DNA from: Adiantum capillus-veneris
Lineage: Eukaryota > Streptophyta > Polypodiopsida > Polypodiales > Pteridaceae
Assembly: GCA_014529385.2 (NCBI GenBank)
Contig: CM043943.1
Location: 151,484,592 to 151,548,591 of the forward strand
DNA: 64,000 bases
Reading direction: 5' to 3'
This document shows positions 56,854 through 64,000 of the stretch, piece by piece. The notes under the pieces were generated by a model. It saw only the letters and a program-made list of their open reading frames with translations. It did no database searches and was not told where the DNA came from. Numbering within the stretch: the stretch's first letter is position 1; every line of letters starts with the position of its first letter. Position numbers and translations under genes: made by a program.

Positions 56854-57309
56854 GATGCAGTCTCAAGTGATATACCTGCACATCATCCAATGAGCTCATG
56901 AGACGTGGTGTGCCCTCGCTTATCATCCCTGCTAAAAAGAAACAATAACTTCATGGGCCTGCTCTTGTAAGCAGGGCATTCAAGGTGATGTGCTATGGGA
57001 TTTTCCCCAAGATTGCATGAAGCTTGTGGACTAGAAAATTACCTCGAGAGTCTATGTCCTCTTATGCAGCCAGCAGGCAGCATTAGGTTTTGATCGCCTC
57101 TTGTTGCAAATGAGCAAGGTGTGGCACTCATGCAACTCCAAATGCAGCTTAATGTAGCTAAATGATCCCAGGTGGGGCGCGCGTGTTCAAGCAGTAGAGA
57201 GTGTACATGTTCAATGGGAGAGACATACCTCAAAGAGAAGAGGGCGGTTACTGCAATCGTCCTTAAAGCAGCTAAGCTTGCATAGTAGAATCTCTAAGCA
57301 CAATAGACC

Positions 57310-57350
57310 TTGAGCACGTGCGCGAGAGAGAGAGAGAGAGAGAGAGAGGC

Positions 57351-57380
<30 letters not shown>
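57310..57380. repeat. (GA)n followed by a 30-base poly-G run
   Basis: GA repeats at about 57,327-57,348 pass into an almost pure G run to 57,379. Such a run could form G-quadruplexes. It is also a common place for assembly error. Confidence 0.85.
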
Positions 57381-57382
<2 letters not shown>

Positions 57383-57787
57383 GGTGTTTGAAACTGCCAA
57401 CTACTCATGAAACAAAGTGGGTGTGTGAAGGCTGAATTTTTCAGTATAACATTTTTTAGAATATAAATTTGGACGTCTGAAATATGGCACCAGTGACCAC
57501 ACCCCCAATGTCATGCTATGCTATTTAATTATATCACATATATAGCTTTCCACCTATTCATGCTTTCACCCTATTATTCTAGCTATGCCTTGAACCTTAC
57601 AACTTTGCATGAAGAATCTCAACTAATTTGTGCAGTTGTAACTATGCCAATTTTGGTGTTGCAAGCCTTCTAATGTAACCCTAACGATTACTCTTGGCCC
57701 TTGAAGTGTTGTTCCCTGTGCCCTATCCCCGTGATGTAGTGGCTTTGGTGCACACAAAGGTGAAACACACAGACATAGGAGAGCAAC

Positions 57788-57789
<2 letters not shown>
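57381..57789. other. Intergenic, nothing recognised
   Basis: AT-rich flank of the copia element without a frame or repeat that could be recognised. Confidence 0.45.

Positions 57790-57835
<46 letters not shown>
57790..57835. repeat. (GA)n microsatellite
   Basis: About 22 AG repeats end directly at the left LTR start of the copia element. Confidence 0.9.
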
Positions 57836-57837
<2 letters not shown>

Positions 57838-58205
57838 TTAAGTATGGAGCGTGATTTACCCCTTGTAAATTTTTGTATTAAAAACACACATTTGTAAGGC
57901 CCCCGTTATGAGGAGAATCTATCGTGCGTGAAGAAAAATCACTCGCCAAAAAACCAAAAATTCATGCCCAGTCTCAAGCTTCGTCAAAATATTCCTTTTT
58001 TGCCAAAATATTATGGTCAGATGGAGGCTTGAAAATGGTCGGAAAATGGCTGGTCGGTTGATCGGTTGGTCGGTGGCCAGTCAATGATCGATAGCCGATG
58101 GTCAAAAGTCAATAGCTGGTAGGGCTAGTGGCCGATTTCAAGGCAAATTTGTCTTCTGAAGGGCAGCCACACATGGGCGCATTGCAAAGTTCAACTTGGA
58201 CTTGT
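57836..58205 (+). repeat. Left LTR of copia element, truncated
   Basis: TGTTAAGTATGGAGCG onward matches 61,815-62,172, with clear divergence. It stops at CTTGGACTTGT, after which Gag sequence begins. Confidence 0.85.
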
Positions 58206-58605
58206 TTAGTGGTTCAGTTTCAGAACATCTAAATCATTTTAGCACCAAAATAAGTCAACTTCGATCGGTGAAGATCAATTTTGGCGATGAAGTGCGAGCC
58301 CTCCTTATACTATCGCCTCTACCGGATAGTTGGGAGAGCTTTGTGATGGCTGCAAGTAACTCTTTCTCTGACACAGAAACTCTTTTGATGATGTTGTGGA
58401 TGTTATCCTAAGTGAGAAAATGCAAAGGAGAAGCAAAAGTGAATCATCAAGTGTTGCACTACTAGTGGAAACAAGAGGAAGGCCTAAGGATAGGCTCAAA
58501 AACCAAAAGGGTCATGATCGCTCAAGGCGGAGCAAGTCACACACAAAGTCGATTCTTGAATGTTGGAATTGCGGCAAGAAGGGCCATGTCAAGAAGGATT
58601 GCTAG
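58206..58605 (+). pseudogene. Copia Gag C-terminal part
   Basis: VSEHLNHFSTKISQLRSV and ALLILSPLPDSWESFVMAAS are typical of copia Gag (UBN2 type). A frame change leads to LRSEKM-like text and the zinc knuckle CWNCGKKGHVKKDC (about 58,561-58,602). A TAG follows. Confidence 0.8.
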
Positions 58606-58812
58606 TCTAAGAAGAAGAAGGATTTGGAGTCTCAAGAAAACAAGCCAACATCAGAGGCCAGTGTGGCAGGTTAAGTAGAGCAAGATGCTCTAATTCTCTC
58701 ATTAGACAATGTGTCTAATTCATGGATAGTAGATTTTGAGGCTTCATTCCCTGCGACACCGCACAAGCAACACTTCTAAGATTACACCAAGGGTAATTTT
58801 GGGTATGTATAC

Positions 58813-59894
58813 TTGGGTGATGATGAAGCTTGTGAAATTGTCGGCAAAGGTACAATTTGTGTCAAAATTGCTAATGGAAATGAATGGAAGCTTAAAGATA
58901 TTAGGCATGTTCCTTCTCTTTGCAAGAACTTGATCCCTACAGGACAATTGGACGATGAAGGTCACAACATTGCATTTGAAAACAAACATTGGAAGATCTC
59001 AAAGGGATCTTTGGTGGTTGCCAAAGAAGAAAAGGTTGGTACACTCTACTTGTGTACTGTCAGCACACAATCTTCAACTCGTGCAACAGTTATAGAGGTC
59101 AACAGTATGGTGTGGCACTACCGGCTTGGATATATGAGTGCCAAAGGAATGCAAATCCTTCAATCAAACAAGCTTCTACAAGGTTTGAAAGAAGTGTACT
59201 TAGAATTATGTGAAGATTGTGTTTATGATAAACAAAAGAGGGTAAAATTTCAAAAATCAAGAAATAAAAGTAAAAATAAAAAACTTGAATTGGTTCATTC
59301 TGATGTTTGGGGGCCTGCAAGTACACCATCCTGTGGTGGCTCATTGTACTATGTAGCATTCATAGATGGTGCGACTAGAAAAACATGGGTTTATGTAATG
59401 AATGATAAATCCAATGTGTTTTCCATATTTCAAAGTTGGAAAGCTTTTGTGGAGAATGAAGCAGGTACCAAGCTTAAATGTCTCAGATCCAACAATGGAG
59501 GCGAATATTGCAGCCAAGATTTTGAAAGCTTTTGTGCTAGTAATGGAATTTGGAGGCAAAGGACAACCCCAAGGACACCTCAACAAAATGGAATTGAACA
59601 ATCATGGAGCAAGCACGTAGCATGCGTCTACATGCAGGCCTATCGCTTAAGCTTTGGGTAGAAGCAATAAGTACGTCTGTGTACTTAATCAACTGGTCAT
59701 CCTCAACGGCATTGGATGGGGGAGTTCCAAATGAAGCATGGACAAGTAAACCAATGAATCATGCATTTATCAAAGTGTTTGGGTGTGAGGCTTTCATGCA
59801 CATAGAAAGAAGCCTAAGGTCAAAGCTAAATGCAAAGTCCAAAAAGTGTTTCTTCATTGGCTATGGAGAAGCTGACTTTGGGTATTGCCTATGA
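58813..59894 (+). pseudogene. Copia integrase region
   Basis: The frame from 58,813 has the pre-integrase part IRHVPSLCKNLIPTGQLDDE, then the zinc motif WHYRLGYMSAKGM...CEDC, in which the second His is Tyr. The catalytic core follows: LVHSDVWGPAS (Asp kept), KCLRSNNGGEYCS (usual SDNGGEY has Asp; here Asn), TPRTPQQNGIEQ. The frame then shifts to 59,604-59,894 (LWVEAISTSVYLINW). Loss of the second Asp means no integrase activity even without the shift. Confidence 0.85.
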
Positions 59895-60119
59895 AATCTT
59901 GAAGATGGTAAAATCTTTAGAAGCAGGGATGTATTTTTCAACGAAAAAAATATGTACAGAGATTACTTGGAAAAAATTGATCAAAGGACACAAGTGATGA
60001 GTACATGACGCTTGAGGATGGTGAAGACTCAAGGAGTGAAAATGATGAAAACGTGCAACAATGTTAACCAAATGAAGATCCTCGACCTATTCACCAAAGA
60101 TCTACAAGAGCAAGTAGAC

Positions 60120-61100
60120 CTCCAGAAAGGTTCCTTTCTCTTTTAACCATCTCTTGGTCTCAGTTTCTAGAGAGTCAAAATCATACAAAGAAGCTATGCA
60201 GCACAAATCCAAAGAAGAATGGATGAAGAGCATGCAAGTAGAGATGGACTCGTTACATTGCAACCAAACATGGAAGTTAGTTGAGCTGCCTAAAGGTAAG
60301 TAGGCACTACAAAACAAATGGGTGTACAAGAGAAAAACATAAGAAGGTGGGAAGAAAAGGTACAATTCTAGTCTTGTGGTAAAAGGGTTTTCTCAAAAGA
60401 AAGATATCGATTTCAATGACATATTTTCTCTTGTTGTAACAATGAACTCAATTAGGCTTTTCCCAAGACTTATGGCTACTCATGACTTAAATATTGAGAA
60501 AATGGATGTAAATACGACGTTCCCTCATGGTGAATTAGAGGAGGAGATTTACATGCTTCAACAAAAGGGGTATGAAGTAAAGGTTAAGGAGAAAATGGTT
60601 TGCAGATTAAAGAAAAGCTTGTATGGTCTAAAGCAAGCATCAAGACAATGGTACTTGAAGTTCGATCAATGAATGTTGGATCATGGATTCAAAAGATGCA
60701 ATTTAGATCACAACATCTATACAAAGAATTTTGAGATGGTAAGTTCATCATCCTAATGTTGTATGTTGATGACATACTGATTGCAAGTGCTAACATGCAG
60801 GAACAACGACCTAAAAGAGGAGTTGTCTAAATCTTTTTCCATGAAAGATTTAGGTGCTTCAAACAAGATACTCCATATGAAGCGATCAAGGGACATGATG
60901 AAGAAGACAATAAAGCTATCTTAAAAGAATTACATCAAGAAGGTACTAGGAAGGTTTGCAATGCAAGATGAAAATTCAATTTCTACACCTTTGGCTAGTC
61001 ACTTTAAACTAACCAAGGATATGTGTCCAAAGACACAAGAGGAGATAGCCTATATGTCTAAAGTTCCATATGATGCAGCGGTAGGTTCTCTAATGTATGC
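60120..61100 (+). pseudogene. Copia reverse transcriptase
   Basis: WMKSMQVEMDSLHCNQTWKL-type start (about 60,220-60,290), then VKGFSQKKDIDFNDIFSLVV, KMDVNTTFPHGELEEEIYML and RLKKSLYGLKQASRQWYLKF (60,376-60,672). After stops, the catalytic MLYVDDILIASA is intact at about 60,754-60,790. Several frame breaks. Confidence 0.85.
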
Positions 61101-61188
61101 TATGGTCTAGAAAAGGCCATACATTGCACATGCAGTGGGCGTTGTAAGTAGATTCATGGACAGTCTAGGTAAAGAGAAATAACAAGCT

Positions 61189-61754
61189 GTGAAGTGGATA
61201 CTTAGGTGTCTAAAAGGGACAACAATGAATGCTTTGTATATTGGAGGAATTGATATTTTCTTGCAAGGGTATGCTGATGCAGATAAGATAGGTGACAAAG
61301 ACACTCAAAGGAGCACTACTGGATATGTCTTCACAATTGAAGGCACAAGAGTAATCTCGGCCTCAAAACTACAGAAAGTGGTTTCACTTTCTACCATGGA
61401 AGCAGAGTATGTAGCAATGATAGAGGCAAGCAAAGAAATTATGTGGCAATGACAGAGGCAAGCAAAGAAATTATGTGGCTTCACAAATTCTTAGAGGAGC
61501 TTGGATACAAGCAAGAAAATTGTGTCTTGTATAGAGATAGCCAAAGCGCCATCCATCTTGTAAAGAATTCAGCCTTTCATTCAAGGACAAAGCACATTGA
61601 GGTGAGATATCACTTCATATGCACTCTTTTGAAAGGGGGACATCTAAAGCTAGGAAAGGTGCACACAAGTGAAAATCTTGCAGACATGTTTACAAAGGTA
61701 GTCAACAAGGAGAAGTTGAGCTTTTGCTCATCTTCAATCGGCATTCAAGGATAA
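61189..61754 (+). pseudogene. Copia RNase H, with 32-bp duplication
   Basis: KWILRCLKGTTMNALYIGG, YADADKIGDKDTQRSTTGYV, SLSTMEAEYVAMIEASKE, and in the next frame FLEELGYKQENCVLYRDSQS and AIHLVKNSAFHSRTKHIEVR are the copia RNase H domain. A tandem duplication of 32 bases (61,414-61,445 and 61,446-61,477) breaks the frame. The C-terminus (HTSENLADMFTKVV) is typical. Confidence 0.85.
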
Positions 61755-61814
61755 GAAGCCAAGATGGAAAGCAATCATAGGTTTGGTGTGGATATCATTT
61801 TTCAAGCGAGAGAT

Positions 61815-62439
61815 TGTTAAGTATGGAACTTGATTTACCCCTTGTAAATTTTTGTATTAAAAAAGCACATTTGTAATTATGAGGAGAAGCCATCGTGCAT
61901 GAAGAAAATCACTCGTTAGAAAACCAAAAATTCACACCCCATCTTGAGCTTTGCTGGATTATTCCTTTTTGCAAGAATATTATGGCCGAACGGCGGTTTG
62001 AAAATGGTCAAAAAATGGCCGGTCGGTTGGCAAGTAGTCAATGGCCGATGGTCAAAAGTAAATGACCGATGGACAAATTCAATGGCCGGTGCTAATTTCA
62101 AGGCGGCGGACTTGTCTTCTCAAGGGCGGCCATACATGGGTGCATTGGAGAGTACAACTTGGACTTGTCTACACGACGGCTACACACACGAGTGCCTCTC
62201 GTGAGAGAGGACAACCCTTTTGGCCTATAAAAGGAGTCCTCTTCTATGCACAAAACACATCATGGTGCATTGTGAAGTTGATGCAACAAAGTGGGTGTGA
62301 TGTGGTGAGAGTAAAGCAAGGCAGGAGCTCTATTAAGGGTATAATCCCTTTGTAACCTACTTCTTGTTTGAAGTACTAAAGCCATTGAGTGGTTGCTTTC
62401 CATGGATGTTTCCCACATTGGATGAACCACGTATATTGT

Positions 62440-62508
<69 letters not shown>

Positions 62509-62512
62509 AACA
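61815..62512 (+). repeat. Right LTR of copia element
   Basis: A 698-base LTR, TGTTAAG...TTAACA. It contains a TATA box (CCTATAAAAGG, 62,224-62,234) and a long (CT)n tract (about 62,441-62,506) just before its end. Confidence 0.88.
62224..62234 (+). promoter_or_regulatory. TATA box in copia LTR
   Basis: CCTATAAAAGG lies within the right LTR in element orientation. The matching part of the left LTR is deleted. Confidence 0.55.
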
Positions 62513-62650
62513 AATAAGATGTAGCTAAGTAGATAATAAAGTAGCTTACTTATTAGAGAGAGAAAATTTTTAGAGAGATATAAGATGAAGCTAAGCAGAT
62601 AATAAAGTAGCTTACTTAATGGAGAGATAAAATTTATAGAGAGAGAGAGA
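62513..62650. repeat. 66-bp tandem duplication
   Basis: AAGATGTAGCTAAGTAGATA (62,516) recurs as AAGATGAAGCTAAGCAGATA (62,582), followed in both by TAAAGTAGCTTACTTA. It ends in a GA repeat. Confidence 0.75.
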
Positions 62651-63010
62651 GAGAGCACGTCTCTGCAATATCCAATGGCACCGAGGTAGATGGTGATGTG
62701 GAAGGTAACAACCTCAAAGCTTTGGAGGTCGCTGAGAGCAAGATCACGAGAGGAGTTTGAGAGCAAGATCGCAAAAAGGTAAAGACAAGGGTGATGGAGA
62801 CATGGCAATAATAGACTCAAAGCTTTGGAGGTCACTCAGCGCAAGATCACGAGAGGTGGACAAGGAGGAACATCAAGGAAAGGGAGATCTGTTTCTCCTA
62901 TTTGGAGATGGAGATGGTGACTACAATGGTGATCAATTTCTGATGCCAAATGGTAACTCAAAAAAGACACATGGGTTGTGCTCACAAGGACAACTAGTTT
63001 GGGAGCAATA
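62651..63010 (+). pseudogene. Second copy of charged repetitive cluster gene
   Basis: The frame at 62,757-63,011 (KGKDKGDGDMAIIDSKLWRS, LSARSREVDKEEHQGKGDLF, GDGDYNGDQFLMPNGNSKKT) matches the minus-strand gene at 47,402-47,960, in the opposite direction. The 5' part (62,690-62,755) repeats the LWRSLSARSR block. Together with the hairpins and H3-like pieces that follow, it shows a second cluster copy at the right edge. Confidence 0.5.
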
Positions 63011-63445
63011 AACAGGCACTGATTCTCATGCAGTACAATCAAACAACCATAATCAAATTAGTAATGATTCTCATTAAAGAGGTGCATGGTCCTAAGTTTA
63101 GAGGTAGTTACCCCCGCTGGACATTTTAACTCTACCCCTGTCTCAACTGAGTGTTGATGTAGTGTGAAAATAGTAAAATCATGAGTGCTCTTCTTTCTCT
63201 TTCAACATCCTCTTCTACCTCTCTAGTGCTCCCATCCCGCCTAGCATTTTAAATCTACCCCTGTTGGTCCTATGTAGTGAGCAAGCATCCACTTGTGCTC
63301 CAACCCACTTTTCGCATCCTCTTCTTCCTCTCTATTTCTCCCATACCTCTTTTTGTGTCCTATTTTGCAGTTCTTTGTTGACATAGATCTCTATACACAG
63401 TGCAGATATATGCTATTATACTTTTTTGCAGTTCCACTTTGTGAG
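63011..63445. other. Cluster spacer, no gene seen
   Basis: Contains two similar segments, each with 'TTTTAACTCTACCCCTGT' or 'TTTTAAATCTACCCCTGT' wording (63,125 and 63,249), so a local duplication of about 125 bases. No coding frame. Confidence 0.45.
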
Positions 63446-63515
63446 GGTAGTACCAAGTGAATAGGGGGGGGGGGGAGAACTATGTCCGGTGGTCCTCTTC
63501 ACTTGGTACTGACCA
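63446..63515. repeat. Hairpin unit before H3-like copy 2
   Basis: AGTACCAAGTGAATAGG and CTTCACTTGGTACTGACC pair across a loop with a 12-base G run. Same arm word as the arrays. The first base of the H3-like exon is about 80 bases downstream. Confidence 0.85.
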
Positions 63516-63595
63516 TCATCACTTAGAGCCCCTTCTTTGAAAGAGACATTCACTCACAGGATGTGATGTGATTTTTATTTATGTTGTTTGTAGAG

Positions 63596-63690
63596 ATAGC
63601 TCGTGAAAAGGCCAAGCCTAGGAGAGCAACAATGAGCAAACTAGAAGACCCCGTGACGCAGATCCCTACACACACTAAAGAGGTATGCTA
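63596..63690 (+). pseudogene. Histone H3-like N-terminal exon, copy 2
   Basis: After a splice-like TTTGTAG, the frame reads I-A-R-E-K-A-K-P-R-R-A-T, with the start codon changed to ATA. The DNA matches copy 1 (GTAGAGAT...CTCGTG.AAAGGCC...AGGAG.GCAACA). Arg9 and Ala10 are kept as in copy 1. After that the text (MSKLEDPVTQIPTHTKE) departs from copy 1 and a donor-like GTATGC follows. The rest of the histone fold is absent here. Confidence 0.6.
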
Positions 63691-63720
63691 TTATACTTTT
63701 CTGCAATGTTATTTTGTGAG

Positions 63721-63785
63721 GTTAGTACCAAGAAAATAGGGACAGGAGAACCGTGTTTGGTGCTCTTTTTTGCTTGGTAGTGACC
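63721..63785. repeat. Hairpin unit before H3-like copy 3
   Basis: GTTAGTACCAAGAAAATAGG and TTGCTTGGTAGTGACC pair across about 28 bases. The block 63,446-63,600 and the block 63,721-63,870 are duplicates about 270-275 bases apart. Confidence 0.8.
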
Positions 63786-63864
63786 ATTGTCGCTTGGGGC
63801 CCCTTGTGCGAAAGGGACATTTTCTCAGAATGTGGTCCAGTTTTTATTTATGCTATTTGTAGAG

Positions 63865-64000
63865 ATGGCTGCATGTGCCTTTTGATCCTTCGTAGCTCCT
63901 GTAGGACGCATCTGTGCCCCTTGTATTGGTGTCTTCTTGATTAATCATGCAAGGACTCACCTATCAACTTCTAGGCCATCCACGAATTCCATTTGAGCAG
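63865..64000 (-). pseudogene. Histone H3-like fragment, copy 3, inverted
   Basis: Plus-strand TTTGTAGAGATGGCT at 63,857-63,870 repeats the exon start of copy 2, then breaks off. From the other strand, running in from the window end, the text reads GESLHD, stop, SRRHQYKGHRCVLQELRRIK and RHMQPSL, clearly the alpha-N region of copy 1 (GESLNAQARRHRY...VLQELWRIEQH). So the two parts of the gene meet head to head here. It continues beyond the window. Confidence 0.6.

Larger units (their letters stand above)
57836..62512 (+). mobile_element. Ty1/copia retrotransposon, 5' deleted
   Basis: Domain order gag, integrase, RT, RNase H (integrase before RT) defines copia. The left LTR (57,836-58,205) is cut and joined directly to mid-gag at about 58,206, so the LTR end, primer-binding site and Gag N-terminus are missing. 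The right LTR is complete (61,815-62,512), beginning TGTTAAG and ending TTAACA. Frames are interrupted throughout, so it is inactive. No target duplication was recognised. Confidence 0.88.

Overview
The window looks like repeat-rich nuclear DNA of a land plant with a large genome. The evidence is plant-type Ty3/gypsy and Ty1/copia elements, a tRNA-Asp-type primer-binding site, a LINE tail and a broken BAHD acyltransferase. A fern or other seed-free plant is possible, but nothing visible proves it. No intact housekeeping gene was found. Nearly all coding sequence belongs to mobile elements, most of it broken by stops and frameshifts. 'Element 1-5' and 'family E' are local names used only here.

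Layout. 0.4-0.9 kb: BAHD pseudogene (-). 3.1-13.1 kb: decayed Ty3/gypsy element 1 (+), made of a probable LTR end and primer-binding site, a leader of 280-bp tandem repeats, gag, a protease region and a 207-bp fold-back. It is interrupted by element 2 (-; 7.4-10.0 kb). 13.1-17.1 kb: element 3 (-), a Ty3/gypsy element with gag, protease, RT, RNase H and a second RNase H. 18.3-19.9 kb: LINE 3' part (+). 20.6-41.3 kb: a long, much interrupted copy of a multi-exon gene, family E (+). One of its introns holds element 4 (22,307-28,043), and an exon holds element 5 (28,342-37,222). Element 5 is a young gag-protease-only LTR retrotransposon with almost identical LTRs and a CATGG target duplication. 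The 3' part of the family E copy is amplified as 729-bp tandem units and a larger duplication, which preserves the empty target site of element 5.

41.6-57 kb is the most unusual part. It is a cluster of genes in divergent and convergent pairs that looks like the cargo of one large undescribed mobile element. It holds an unknown two-part gene (+), a histone H3-like gene with a long acidic tail (-), a small coiled-coil gene (+), a charged repetitive gene (-), another unknown gene (+), family E copy B (- ; four exons with GT-AG introns), a Ser-Pro-Lys-rich gene, a RING-like gene and a coiled-coil gene (all -). The divergent start regions are filled with tandem hairpins of 99 or 105 bp built on one inverted-repeat word (ACCAAGCGAATAGG / TTCGCTTGGT). 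A second, rearranged copy begins at the right edge (62.6-64.0 kb): the same hairpin word again lies 70-80 bp before H3-like starts.

57.8-62.5 kb: a degraded Ty1/copia element (+) with both LTRs, its 5' part deleted.

How it fits together: retrotransposons repeatedly inserted into older elements. The H3-like/family E cluster appears to be an independent, gene-rich mobile unit. Its H3-like tail lacks Lys9 and Ser10 in both copies that show that region. That this relates to escape from H3K9-based silencing is only inference.
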